Assembly (NCBI GenBank): GCA_947172415.1
Contig: OX359197.1
Coordinates: 6,077,673-6,141,672, forward strand
Length of the DNA: 64,000 bases
Source: Chondrosia reniformis
Lineage: Eukaryota; Porifera; Demospongiae; Chondrillida; Chondrillidae
Direction of reading: 5' to 3'
The notes under the pieces were generated by a model, which worked only from the letters and a program-made list of their open reading frames with translations, was not told the DNA's origin and did not search any database. Shown one piece after another: positions 26,712 through 39,300 of this stretch; the first letter of the stretch is position 1; each line of letters starts with the position of its first letter. Position numbers and translations under genes: made by a program.

Positions 26712-27372
26712 ATTGTAGTTTATGTCAGTTACGCACTGTTTGTTAAACGTCACTAAGCCGTATTTACATGAAGCCTGTATAACCTGTACTGTTGTTTTAA
26801 GCACAAATATAGTGAATTTTCAATGACATGTGATGAAAGGACATGTATAGATTTGCAAAATTACATATGAATAGTCTACCACTGTATGGTTCATATACAT
26901 ATGAAGGATTCACAAAGATCAAGAAGAAGACAAAGATTCCCGGGGTCACTGCGAATGGGTGGAATTCCCAGAAACAGCTGCCTGGCCCGGTGGAGAAGAA
27001 GAGAAGTAAAAGGAGAAAACTCTTGTATCCTTGTCCAAAGTTCTCACTAGGTTTAGTTCCCTACAGTCATTTACTCTAAAGTTGATGTATAGCATGTAAG
27101 AAAATGATGTATTGGTTTTTCATGAGATTGAGGAAACAGACAAGTAGAATAGACACTATTTCCTTGACTTGCTGCTTGGGAAACCCTCTAGAGCTTTCAT
27201 GAGGATAATTCACATACAACCCTTTGTGCTATTTTCCCCATGGGTGAGACCAAAGGTTAGATAAACAAGTCGCACTAGTGAGGTGAGGTTCATGAAAGGC
27301 GAACAAACAATTATAAACGAGCATGAAGATATTATAACGTGGAAAACTTAAAAAATTCGATGCATTTAAAAA
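26712..27372. other. ELOC 3' flank and BPNT2 upstream region
   Basis: This tandem intergenic stretch holds the ELOC 3' UTR, a long dispersed repeat copy (26885-27110) and the BPNT2 promoter. No other exon was recognised. Confidence 0.6.
26885..27110 (+). repeat. Dispersed SINE-like repeat, longest clean copy
   Basis: It runs from GAAGGATTCACAAAGATCAA through GAATTCCCAGAAACAGCTG, AAACTCTTGTATCCTTGTCC and CACTAGGTTTAGTTCCCTA to TAGCATGTAAGAAAATGATG. Parts recur at 8.8, 12.4, 13.7, 14.7, 23.1, 36.7, 46.2 and 46.8 kb. Confidence 0.8.
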
Positions 27373-29122
27373 ATGGCGTCTGGACCTATGTCCGGAGGAT
27401 TCCAGCTTAAACAGAATCGTGTCATAGCTGTAGCTGCTGCTCTCGTAATCGCTTTTTTCTTTCTGTACTTTGTAAGAGCACGACACTCAGCGCCAACTCG
27501 CGTGCGAATCTCTGAAGTTATAGCTGCCAGTATAGAACTAACTGAACGTGGCGGAGAAATAGTTCGAAATGTCCGCAGAGGAAAGCTACAGAAGGAGATT
27601 AAAGGGAAAACGTCTGTTGGAAGCGATGACTACGTGACTCAAGGGGATCACCAGTCACACACAGCTATTGTGGCGGGATTGAGAGCAAAATGGCCAAACC
27701 TAAATTTCGTGTCTGAAGAGCACGATGAAGTTACTGAGATTGGCAAAGCGCCGAGCGGTCACAATAAAGAAGTGGAGGCGATAGCTTCTAACGATTATGT
27801 CCCAATTGATGACCTGGTAGTGTGGATTGACCCCCTAGACGCCACGCAAGAGTACACAGAGGGCGAGAAGGACCCCTCTCTCCTGAACTATGTAACAGTG
27901 ATGATGTGTGTTGTTGTCAAGGGCAACCCAGTGGCCGGGATCATTCACCAGGCCTTTGAAAAGCATGAGGCAGGAGGTAAAGTAAAGCACTGCATCATAC
28001 ATGCTCTCGTGTGCTACATGTATGTATATATTACTTGTGTAAACAGGTTGATAGCTGTTTACAGGAACATGTTTTTTTCTTATATTGGAAAGAATAATGG
28101 AATTTAGTTATTTTATGCCCTCTTCAAAGAATCTCCACTCAAAATAATCTAATTGAAGGATATTAATTGCTTCTTATCGTTTAATTTATCTGGTAAGCTA
28201 GTCCATTTAGCCACACCTCTCAATTATTTTGCAACAGATCTAACAGACTTTAGAGGCAGGCCTACCAGACTGCCTATTTGCCGGATAACAGCCATTTTGT
28301 ACAACCACTGCTATGTATAAACTGTTACCATGGTAACTACCTTGTAGAGGTATATGAGTGTATACTCCCAATTATAGCTCATTTCTGTTTTAGAGGGTGT
28401 GACCTACTGGGGGTGGGTGGATCATGGCTTTTCTTCTAATGTGGGACCAGTTGTTGAAGGAGCTATCTCTGCAGCAGATAAGAAGAATATTCTAGAAGAA
28501 ACAGTCAAAGTTATTGTGTCAAGATCGCACAGTGGCCCAGCAAAGGTTGAGGTAAGGACACTTGGCCACATTTGGTGGGCATATAGTGAGACCAGGTCAT
28601 GTGGGCATTGCAGTTTTAGGGAACCAACATCTTTTATTTATACCCCTTTTCCAAGATATATTATATTAATGGAGTTTGTAGTAGTTTGGAAAAGGAGCAT
28701 TGCTGTGGCAATTGAGTATTGGACCCAAAATGCTTGATTTATCATTAGCTTCAAAAAGGGGATTTAAAGTAAATCTTAAAGCCTTGAACATCAAACATTA
28801 GACTCTGGTAATTAACTTTATTGTATGTGTATTTTAGGTAGACAAGTTCTTCAGCAAATCAGAGACTGAGTCAGCTGCTGGAGCTGGTTATAAAGTACTT
28901 CAGGTTCTTAAAGGCAAGAGTGACTTGTATTATCATTCCACATTTATCAAAAAATGGGATCTCTGTGCGGGAGATGCAATGCTTCGTGCTGCGGGAGGTC
29001 AGCTGATGACTAGGAAGAAGCAGCTACTAACTTACGAATACTTCACGGAGCCTCTAAACAAAGATGGTGTTCTAGCTAGCTTAGCCAACAGTCAGTGGTT
29101 TTATGAAAAGGCCAAACTCTGA
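27373..29122 (+). CDS. BPNT2: Golgi 3'-phosphoadenosine 5'-phosphate 3'-phosphatase (BPNT2/IMPAD1)
   Basis: BPNT2 removes the PAP by-product of sulfation inside the Golgi and so supports glycosaminoglycan sulfation. Three exons (27373..27976, 28394..28551, 28838..29122) encode 348 aa, close to the human 359. Residues of about 17-36 (VIAVAAALVIAFFFLYFV) form a type II signal anchor. The inositol-monophosphatase superfamily metal site is seen as SEEHDE, VVWIDPLDATQEYTEG and KKWDLCAGDAMLRAAGG. The exact DATQEYTEG form separates it from IMPA and cytosolic BPNT1. Phases agree at both introns. AATAAA follows at 29151. Confidence 0.96.
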
Positions 29123-29751
29123 GAAACATTGACATGTAATCGTTTGTTTTAATAAACAAATCACATCATCAATATGCTTATAAATAATATTAAGCAGTTG
29201 TCTCCAAAAATATTTATTTAATTACATATAGGTTGTCTGAATCCTACAGTGCAACTGTCAAAGTACAGTTAGTGGAACCAGAGCAATGGAAACATTCCCA
29301 AAATACATCCAACTGATATTCCAACGACTCTGCCCTACATAAACAGTTTTGAATAGAATACTCATTGATAAGCAGCGACACTTTGTTAAATAGATAATCA
29401 TTTCAACCAGTAGGCCTTTGTGAGCTACAATAGCAGGAGGTTTAATAGAAACAGTGGCATTTGTAGCTTGATACTCAAGGAATCATCAACATTATGTTCA
29501 CAACATGAACCACATATTTTATAGAGCAATTTTGTATATTAGTATCAGATTATATAATAAGTGAAAACCAATACATTGTCAATAAAACCTTCATCCAGAA
29601 TAGAATATTAAGACTTTTATAATTGTGGAAAACGTCTTTTGGAAGGTTATCCAACGATTTTTGAGCATCTACAGACCAAGTTAGGTAAAATCTTCTTTCT
29701 CTGATGTTAATACCCCGAGGATCTTCTATAGCAACCATTCAAAAAGATGAT
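29123..29751. other. Convergent 3' flanks of BPNT2 and TMEM65
   Basis: The two genes end towards each other. Apart from the BPNT2 polyA signal the stretch is AT-rich and shows no coding similarity. Confidence 0.55.
29151..29156 (+). terminator. BPNT2 polyA signal
   Basis: AATAAA lies 28 bp past the stop codon. Confidence 0.8.
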
Positions 29752-31505
29752 TTAAGCTAAGATGAGACTCCCAAAAATGAGGTCCAGCAGTCTTGGAATA
29801 TTGAATATAAGCCCACATGTCTATAAATACAATACATATATCTCATATTAGTCAAGAGGTATATTATTGAGCAACAGCAACATAAATTATTTATATTGCT
29901 GTTGCTCAATAATACCTCTGGATTAAATCATGATTGCAACAAACAACCCTTATCACTTCATCTCATATTAGAGACATACTATAAACACTGCCCTTTTGAG
30001 TAAGGGATGATTTGACTGTTCTGAAGTGATGTTTGCTGTTGGGAGACCAAATCGAAGGCACAACATCTCAACCTTACTGCCTAAACTGAGAAAAGTCAGA
30101 ATCCCATTAAAACAAATATCAAAGCCTTGCATATTTCCCACTACCTGAGGCCAGAGAGATCTGATATCCAATTTCCAAGAGCAGCTGCTGCCATCGTAGA
30201 TATTCCTAAAGTGGCTCCAATGGTTATTTCTATATATTCACCCTGAGCAATGGAAAATAAACAAACTTAGCATGACTCCAATAAAATGATACCTCTATTA
30301 GGGAAGACAACTTATTTCCAAGAATGAAGGGTTTTTTTGATTTAATAAATCAACCTGAAGGACCTAACACTCAACGGAAAATAACTCTTATCTTAGTTTA
30401 CATACACATTAGCAATTTTTTTTTTAAGATTCACTATTGTGTAACCAAATGTAAATTTAAAATTGGGAATTAGATTACTCTATGAGGGGAATTGAATACA
30501 TGTCCACAGTGTAGAAATGCTAAGTAGCTGACAGCTGGATGATTATTAGAGCTAAAACTACACTCATAATATATAGAGAGATTTGCTGCCATTCAGTGTG
30601 TCATATATAAGAGATTCCCCTGCAATACGAATAATACAGAGACATACATACAGCTAATATGTAATATAGTACATATGTATACACTCACAGCGATGATCAT
30701 TATAGCGTTGTCAAGGAAACCAAATCCTATAAAAGGTAACGTCTCCTGAATCATGACTCGTCTTAGTTGTAATCCTGAAGGAACTGAATTTGAGCCTGTG
30801 TGCATAAAACATAGACACTTAGTTCTTTAAATTGAAAGTGAACTTTGATAACAATATATGACTCAGTGAAGAAGACTTCCCTATATATAAGATGTAGTAT
30901 ATCAAAAACTATTGTTTTGCGCATGTTATTACAATAATAGTATGCATTTGTTATTGTTGGTACATGTAGTATATGAGTAGGCTGATGGCCTCGGTATATG
31001 TGTTATTATAGATACCAGCTGTTGGATTTAGTATACAGTTTTGCATGTAGCCTACATGTATTGGCATAATGTCCTTGTAACAGAAAGCTATCTCTTAAGA
31101 CTTCAAACTTAAAAGTAGGTAGTATATTCAATAGATTTAATATCCTATGTAGGTAGTATAGGCAATAGATTTAATATCCAATAGTAACTATTATCAGTTT
31201 AATCAATCATTTTCCTGCTAAAATTCCTAGTTCATACTTCACTTAAGCAAATGCGTAGTTAACCTAAATGGTTACCCAAGTAGCAAATTGGAGGTTTTCA
31301 TTTTTAGTGCAATTTTAATATTCTTACGATCTGTCTGTCTCACGGTCGCCCTCTCTTTCAGCAGTTGTTGCAACGTGACAGCATCTCCTCTCCCTATTCT
31401 GGTGACAAACTTCTTCAAGTGTCTCTTTTGATAGATTGATATCGACCGACTCCATTGAATAAGTGCTACGTAATGTTTGCACTTACAGGACTCCCGGATA
31501 GACAT
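29752..31505 (-). CDS. TMEM65: TMEM65 family inner mitochondrial membrane protein
   Basis: TMEM65 is a small multi-pass protein of the mitochondrial inner membrane that has been linked to sodium/calcium exchange in mammals. Five exons (31328..31505, 30689..30795, 30145..30242, 29989..30085, 29752..29820) give about 182 aa, against 240 in human. The diagnostic block is ETLPFIGFGFLDNAIMIIAG, followed by ISTMAAAALGNWISDLSGL and a C-terminal hydrophobic helix (CGLIFNIPRLLDLIFGSLIL). The N-terminal exon is basic, as expected for a mitochondrial targeting region. Exons 1-4 are well supported; the last exon rests on phase and hydrophobicity and is the least certain part. The gene lies 150 bp downstream of ODC on the same strand. 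Confidence 0.88.
29855..29919. repeat. Hairpin in TMEM65 intron 4
   Basis: Two arms of about 27 bp (AGAGGTATATTATTGAGCAA and its complement) face each other across a 9-bp AT spacer. This could be a very short MITE remnant. Confidence 0.7.
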
Positions 31506-31655
31506 CTTAATTCAATACGCGTGCATTATCGTTTTATAATTAACGAAATCGGTTAGCAGCTATCCACTAGATATTTTCAATAATTCGTTTATTCATTTAT
31601 ATTCATTACAATAATGAGTGAAACTTAACAGCAAGCAAGGTTTTGTTCCTTAAAA

Positions 31656-33431
31656 TTAGCAAGTATCCACCTCTTTCCTAATAAACGGAATGCTTTCTTG
31701 CACGGTAGACATATTTGTCATGGCAACCTGATCAATGTGCTCCTTATTGTACTGCATAAAGCTTCCAAGAACCTTAAAGGGCAGCAGCCGGTTGCTACAG
31801 AGGTAAAGAATGATTAAGTTATCTTCAAACAACTAAAGAGTAATAGTAAGCCTTGCAAATTCTGCTTACATGTGACATTGGTTGATGTAATAGTAGCAAA
31901 TTGGTTTAGTGAAGCCATTAAAGGAAGTCGCTGAGGCTATGGTATATGCACCCATATCCTCAAAGTACAGCCAGTCTCCGACATCCAGTGGTGGCAGCAT
32001 CTCGTCATCGAGAATCTGGTCAAATCCATCACAAGTTGGTCCCCACAGGCTGGATTTATGAGCTTTACTTTTCACTTCCTTCTCTAAAGGTAGAACTTGT
32101 GGCAAAGGCTTAGCATGGTCAAACAGCACACAATTGAAGGATCCGTACAGACCATCATTCAAGTAATACATAAACTTCTACCAAAACAAAGAAAAAACAA
32201 TCTCAACACATTTGCATCCATCCGGATTTTCAGATTATATACCTTCTCTCCTTGCTCTGTAACTGTTTCTCTTTTGCTAGTAACACAAACTGCCAAGGTG
32301 TGGATGGACGCTGCAAAGTATCGACCTGGTTCTGCAATAACACGCAAGCCAGGCTCATTGTCAAAATATTTCAATAGTGAAGTCTTTATTGACGTGGACA
32401 CCTCTTGGAAAAGTGATTCAGTTGAACTACTCCCAGGAAACCCCCCTCCAATGTCCAGCACTGTAAATTTGAATCCTAACCCCTTTCCGTGCTCAAACAC
32501 TTCATGAGCCATTTCAATGGCCTTTGAGTATGCTGATGCGTTCTGACAACCGCTCCCAACATGAAAGCTGAAAGCCAATGGTTTATACACTAAAAACACA
32601 GTAAATATCAAGATATAACAACCTCACCTCACTCCTATAACATTCAAGTTCATCTCCCTGGCTACACCAAGAAGCCTAAAGGCTTCTGCTACAGTAGCTC
32701 CAAATTTGACTCCAAGGTTACATTGTGCATCCGGGTCATCTGCTCGGATGCGAAGCAGCAGTTCACCAGACGGATGGTGCTTTGCCATTTTCTTCAACTC
32801 AATTTCATTGTCAAACGTCATCATTTTCACTCCACAGCTAGCTGCATACCTGTAAGACACGAATCATAAAAATTTAACCTCTGACCTTTTGACCACTGAC
32901 AATAGAAACAATAATTAATTATAATTAACAAGTAACCAATTAAATATAATCAATTGATCTACTTTATATGGGAGACTTGTTTGCAGGGATTGGCATAAAC
33001 TATCCTGCTTGGTTCAACTCCAATTTCTAAAATAGTTTTGATTTCAGATTTACTGGCACAGTCAAATCCACAACCTAGGCTGGCCAGTATGGAGAGCAGG
33101 AACGGGTCTGGATTGCATTTCACAGCTACAGAAGCAAAGAATGCATGCCTCAGCAATAAAATAAACACATTTTATATATTTTAATAAATAAGGATATCTT
33201 TGTATTCATTGTTCATAGACTGTTATATAATTAAAGCTGCTCACCATAAAAGGGTTTAATACAAGGAAGATTATTAATCCACTTCTGGTGAAGACCATAA
33301 AGCTTACTAAGGGTTACCACAAAGAATGGGTCCTCTGAATCCTGGGTAGACAGTCGCTTTGACACCAGTTCCCGGGGGGTAAGGTCGACTGACATTACAG
33401 TAATATCTCCTTGTTTGGCAATTTCACACAT
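31656..33431 (-). CDS. ODC1: Ornithine decarboxylase
   Basis: ODC decarboxylates ornithine to putrescine, the first step of polyamine synthesis. Six coding exons (33245..33431, 32963..33125, 32628..32849, 32243..32567, 31870..32177, 31656..31794) encode about 447 aa, against 461 in human. The PLP lysine lies in PFYAVKCN, split across intron 1. [49 protein letters not shown] and the second-subunit catalytic WGPTCDGFD follow. Both the lysine and the cysteine are present, so this is an active enzyme rather than an antizyme inhibitor. The vertebrate C-terminal degradation tail is not recognisable. The first in-frame ATG after a TAG just past a splice acceptor was chosen; an untranslated exon probably lies near 33.54-33.62 kb. 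Confidence 0.95.
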
Positions 33432-34000
33432 AACTACTGTATAAGCAAACGAGAAACGTGTAATTCAGATAATACACATGTGTAGGAGCTTTGGACTCAC
33501 TTTTCTGGTCTAACCCTTAGCAAATGCTAGCCAATATCCCACTCTGGAACGGTCACTAGAGTGAGCTCTTCGTCAAATCTGAAGGCTACCTTCGGGGTCT
33601 TCAGAAAGTAGGAATCCTGAAGCTGTAGATAAGAGAAAATTGGCAGTTAATAGTCACATAATGAATTCATTTTAGACGCAACTTACCCTGACCAGATAGT
33701 TATAGGATACGCTTGTTCCTTTCTCGGGCGGAATTTTGCCAGTCTAATTAGAGACTTTAGAGGCTTTGACAGTTCACGTCTCCACAAGTACGCGAACGTC
33801 GAATATTAAAATTAACTGAAAAACAGGAAAAGGGAATCGGTGGAAAGTACTTTGTCCAACTACTAGTACTTGTCGCAGCAACTGATCAGAAATAATTCGG
33901 CTACTTATCTCGATCACGCCCGTTAGTAACTCGATGACGTAATCTTCAACTGCGCATGCTCAGAACCACGCGTGGTTTGTAGCGTATAGTACACGGAACT
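33432..34000. promoter_or_regulatory. Divergent promoter and 5' UTR region, ODC / eIF3i
   Basis: The interval separates two divergent genes. A likely untranslated ODC exon lies around 33540-33620, upstream of an acceptor at 33437. The part nearest eIF3i (33900-33990) is GC-richer and is the best candidate core promoter. Confidence 0.5.
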
Positions 34001-36235
34001 ATGGTAAGCAACACTGTTACAGTTGCTACTTTTGCTATAAATCATCACTTCATCTTCATAACCTCAATTATCTGTTTGATTCACAGAAACCTCTGTTGTT
34101 GCAAGGCCATGAAAGATCCGTCACCTGTATCAAGTACAACAGACAAGGAGATTTGCTCTTTTCAGTTGCCAAGGATACGAAACCAACAGTGTGGTATTCA
34201 GACAATGGGGAGAGACTTGGGACATACAATGGACACGGAGGGGCAGTGTGGTGTGTGGATGTCAACCGTATCCAAACATCTTTACATTACTGAGCCGGAT
34301 GATGGATTTAGTAAATCCTTTATATTAATGACATTTGTCAGTAGATAATTGACTACTAGCTAGATCTAACAGATGAATGGATGTATATGCATATGTAGAA
34401 TTATAGTGTTCTAGTGCAGGGTAACACTTTCCACACTTATAGAGAGGGGGATTACAATATAGCAAGGATTTGAGGGGACAGCCTAATTCAATATGTTTGT
34501 TTGCTATGAAAAATGGCCAATTAGATTTTTCAAGGAGGGGGATATTCAAAGGGGAGGGGAAGCCCCCAAGTACGCCATACTTCCTTAGCTGAGGTCAGGT
34601 GACTCCCATCTGGTACTAACAGGAAGTGCAGACAGCAGTGCTATCCTGTGGGACTGTGAGTTGGGGAAACCCCTTAGGACCTATGTGTGTCAGTCAGCAG
34701 TCCGGACATGTGGGTTTAATGTCCTGGGCAATCAGCTATTGTACACAACAGATGAGACAATGGGACAGAAATGTCAGCTCTTCTTATACGACACAGGTAC
34801 GATAGCCAGTGTTAGGATGTGTATACGTATGTGCAGGTACAAAAGCCTGTGAAATAGTAAGGGGGGTTCTTGCTGCATTAGAAAACGGATATTTGAGCTC
34901 AATTTTCTAAGTGTCTATGATAGCTTGAAAATCATTTTAGATAAACCAACCACAAGTTATTATTTTAAAACTTCTTGCTGAGTATTGGTATACAGGACCT
35001 TGGAGTAGCTTAATCAGCAATTTCAGATCTTTCCTTTGGAGCTTAGCTGAATGTTTTACATCAGCAGTTACTATAAATTTTGTGTCTGCAGCTTCTTCTG
35101 AAGACGAAGGCATGCATTTGGACATTGAAGGCTCCAAGATCACGTCTGCCCAATGGGGACCATTTGATGAGCATATCATTACTGGACATGAAAATGGTGA
35201 GGCACTATAACAGACACACCCCTACTGATTGCATCATCCCCTGCCCCACCCCTTCAGGTGAAGTAAGACTGTACGATGTCCGGCAGTTGACAAAGCCATG
35301 TAAGATGATTCATCCACACAAAGGGTCTATCAATAACTTGCAAATGAGCATTGACCGTACCTTTTTTGTAACTGCATCCAAGGATCATGCAGCTAAGGTA
35401 AGGATAGTAGAGTAGGACCCATTATGTAATAACCTACTCAATAAATCTACCGTATTACTTTATTCATTATTCTAATGTATAATTTATTGCATATCTTCCC
35501 TCCTCTCTCCTCTTTCCTTCTCCTCCTCCTCCTCCTCTTCCTCCTCCTCCTCCTCCTCCTCCTCCCGGGGTCTAAGCTCTTTGAGAGTGACACACTACAA
35601 ATACTAAAGACTTATTTCACTGAGAGACCAATCAATTCAGCTGCTATATCACCAATCAGAGAGCACGTGAGAGCCCATTAGTGATTAGATAGCCTTGCAT
35701 GACAACATACATTTCCTGAATGTAGGTTGTGTTAGGGGGCGGACAGGAAGCAGCTGAGGTGACCACCACGGCAACAAAGGCTGGTAAGTTTTATGCCAGA
35801 TTCTTCCATCTCATCTTTGAAGAAGAGATTGGTCGAGTGAAGGGACACTTTGGACCCATAAACAGTGTCGAGTTTCACCCAAATGGGAAGAGGTAAGAAT
35901 GGAGCAATTGCAAAACTGTGATCTACTCTCAAAGTGTCCTTTATTGTCTCTCTGGATGGACACCTTTCAACTCTTTGAGCATCTAAAAACACCATCACTG
36001 ATGAAGGCCCTTTGGGTCACAATGTTCAACTAAAATCCAAAAACTGTAGATGCTCAATGAGTTGAAAGATTTGCCATCCCAAAAGGTAAGTTGATTGTTT
36101 TATAAGCATATTTAATACACTTTCTTCTCCGTCTTGTTATTTTGTTGCTATAGTTACAGTAGTGGAGGAGAAGATGGTTTTGTTAGAGTTCACAACTTTG
36201 ATGACTCTTATTTTAGTTTTGATTTTGACTACTAA
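34001..36235 (+). CDS. EIF3I: Translation initiation factor eIF3 subunit i
   Basis: eIF3i is the WD40 subunit of the eIF3 complex that scaffolds the 43S pre-initiation complex. Eight exons (34001..34003, 34087..34267, 34599..34796, 35092..35196, 35258..35397, 35577..35666, 35726..35892, 36154..36235) encode 321 aa, against 325 in human. The coding part of exon 1 is only the ATG, followed directly by the donor GTAAGC; the next exon begins [19 protein letters not shown]. Other blocks are [85 protein letters not shown] and SSGGEDGYVR-type [12 protein letters not shown] near the end. All phases agree. A CTC microsatellite supplies the pyrimidine tract of intron 5. Confidence 0.96.
35518..35565 (+). 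repeat. CTC microsatellite in eIF3i intron 5
   Basis: An imperfect (CTC)n run directly precedes the exon 6 acceptor at 35575-35576 and probably acts as its polypyrimidine tract. Confidence 0.85.
35954..36079. mobile_element. Foldback element in eIF3i intron 7
   Basis: The left arm GGATGGACACCTTTCAACTC continues TTTGAGCATCTA; the right arm TAGATGCTCAATGAGTTGAA continues to GCCATCC. The arms are about 32 bp and the element about 125 bp, MITE-like. Confidence 0.75.
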
Positions 36236-36328
36236 ACTTTAAGAAATTATTGAATGATTGTTAGTATGTATGTATGTACTTTCACCATAACATTATGGAG
36301 TGACTCTGTTCAGCTCTCTGAGCCACAA

Positions 36329-36334
36329 AATAAA
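36329..36334 (+). terminator. eIF3i polyA signal
   Basis: AATAAA lies 94 bp past the eIF3i stop and only about 60 bp before the convergent IFT52 stop codon. Confidence 0.7.
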
Positions 36335-36395
36335 AGAGCACACAAACCAGGCAAGCAGACAAATCAAGTTAAAATGAGTTGCAAATACAAACAAG

Positions 36396-39300
36396 TCATT
36401 GAACACTGTTTGGCGTGGGTGCTACGCCATGACTCAATGGCTCATTGTCAAACTTCTTGTAATCTGCTATCTGTGTCATAACAAACTCCAAAATGTCCTT
36501 GGCAGTCTGGTGTTGTTCAGGTAGACGATCTGTAACTCCAAGTATTATGCCACATTCTCTGATATAGTACTCTAAATCATCGCTTGAACCTAGAGTAACA
36601 AGGTCATGTGACATCATGTGACTTTCATGAGGAATTATTTTCCTACATGCTACATAAACAATCTAACACACCATTTTCTTATATACTACATTTACTTTAC
36701 AGTAAAGACCTATAGGGAACTAAACCTAGTGAAGGTACGTACAAGGGCCTTCTCTTTATTCTCCTGCTCCACTGTACTACGTATGTACTCCCTATATACC
36801 CCTGTTACATTGGCAAGTACATGTAGCCACTCAACTGAGGCTCAATGTATATTTAACTAATTGGTACCAGGACTTCACTTACACTTATTCGTTAGCTGTG
36901 CTATTCTAGCTTGTTCCGATGAGAAGTTTTCATCCAAATCAAACAAATCTAGAGTTGGCCCTGGTAGCTCACGGAATGAAGGTGGAAAGACCTACATACA
37001 CAACGTTTCAGGAAAATGAACTTTATGTGATACCGTACCCTCTTCTACCGTGTCACATTGTACCCTCTTCTACCATGTCACATTGTACTCTCTTCTACCA
37101 TGTCACATTGTACCCTCTTCTACCACGTAATCTCCTACTTTGCTGATATGACAGTGCAGAAGTGACTAACCGCTGGCTGAAGAGGAGGTAGTGGTGTTTC
37201 AAACTGAGGAGGTATTAGTGTCAGCTGGTCATGTTTCACTCCCAACTGGTCATATGCCCTATAGAAGAGGGGGAGGGTCAGAGGTGAGTGGGTGTGGTCA
37301 GTTAGATACCCAGCTCGGCTGTCTCACTTAAGGACTCCTGGTAGCACATTCATGTCCAGTGACTGAAGAGTGTGGTCAAAGAGTTTAGTGAAGTCACGAG
37401 GAATTTCTTCACTCTCTTGTAAACATGATTTAACCTTTTCTGCCATTTTACCAGTATTTGGCAAAAAGTGATAATCTGAAATCTGTACACAATTGGAATG
37501 AAGCTATATCAAAACATTCTATAAATATATTCAAGAATTTTGTTCAATTATCATGAGATCAGGTCTTTTTGATACTACAACAAACCTCTGGTTCCTCTGC
37601 ATCAATCTGATTAAGCTTGACCTCATCTGTTGTCAGCCATTTAAAGATAATGTCTTGCAATTTGCTGTTCTCTTCTTTATCGATGTAACCGTCACTGAAG
37701 AGGTGACAGGAGCCGAGGATCACCATTTTGCCTCCACCAGGCTGCAGTGAGTGATGCACAGAAGGAAATATTAAGGGGAAATCAAGGTGACAAGGATTAG
37801 AAAAATCAGAATGAGGTACAAGAACAAAATATCAATTAAAGGAAGCAGAGAGGATGTGAGATGGAGTGACAGAGAGAGGGAATAAGGAAGAAAGGGAGAG
37901 TGAAGAAGAAGAGAGGATGTGAGATGGAGTGACAGAGAGAGGGAATAAGGAAGAAAGGGAGAGTGAAGAAGAAGAGAGGATGTGAGATGGAGTGACAGAG
38001 AGAGGGAATAAGGAAGAGAAGGATAGTGAAGAAGAAGAGAGGAGGCGAGATGGAGTGACAGAGAGAGGGAGTGAAGAAGGACAGACAAGTTTGCATTTTG
38101 TTAAAATAAAAAAGACAGATGCTCCAATATACACACCCCACTGAGCTGGAGAAAGCCATTCTCAGCTGATATACTGACCTTGTGAGTGAATGCACACACC
38201 GGTCTGTTCTGTGGGTAGCAGGTGCTGCCGGAGGACAGGACTGCTACTGCTGGCTTTTGGACATTCAGTGTTGCACCAAATGGGTACACGAAGGAGAGAC
38301 TCTCAATAGGTAACTCCTCCTCCAATTGCGCAATACCTCCCACCCCCTTTCCAGCTAAAATGTTAATTTCTCGATTTAAGACTCCGTTGGATATAAGCGC
38401 CTCCTTTGGATGAAAGTATTTGTAGTACACTGAACGAACAACAGCATCTTAAAGAAAAGTCAAAAAGGTGCTGAAAAGAACTAGTACAGAGAAATACTTA
38501 TACACATATGAAGGAATAGGGAGTGCTTGTTGCAATCATTATGAAAATAAAGTCAATATTATTGAGCGTACATTGAAGCGTCCAGAATTAGTAAATTCAT
38601 GTTGTTGACGCTCAATAAGACTTTATTCTTATACACATATATACACAAATATGTAAAGTATCCGTTGGTAAAGAAGCTGAGCTCAAATTGAAGCCGGGTC
38701 TGATTGGAATAAAATAAAGGGCCGGGCCTCTAATTTGGACAAATATGTACTCTCTATCGTGCAGGCTGCATACCAGAGTTCACCATGACACCATGCTCCT
38801 CCAGAAGGAAATTGATGTTTGTGTTATGCTTGACCTCCCCTCCCTCCATCATCATCATGAGCACACTACCTCCGCTGTCAAGGTAACTGTTCAAAGCTTC
38901 AAACTATACCAGAATCAATAAAACATCAAAGTGGAAAACATTCTCTATATTTTATCAAGATTAATCTAATTCACTATTTTTCTTACTACAGTAAAACCTG
39001 TTACAGTAAATGTATGCCCAGGGTTCTTTAGAAAATATCACAAGAGGGACAAACAGTTAAATTTTTAGTTTAATGTGTTTGTTTGCTATTAAAATGTGCA
39101 ATTTGGCTTCCTTCAGGGGGGAGTGGAGGCAAATACCCTCCCCTCCCCTTCCCTAAAGTAAGCGCTGAACTACTGCTTGGTAGATAAGAAGCAATTGTTG
39201 CGAGATGTTGGCTTTTATAGACTATCCAGTGCAAATACCTCGGCCGATGAAAACTTTTCTCTGGGACCGCCAAATACTATAACCTTAGCTTGCTTCAAGA

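Noticed and set aside
37771..38195. Three overlapping leucine/serine-rich frames on the minus strand
   Set aside because: They read the 60-bp minisatellite of IFT52 intron 5 in three frames; the real exon ends at 38179.
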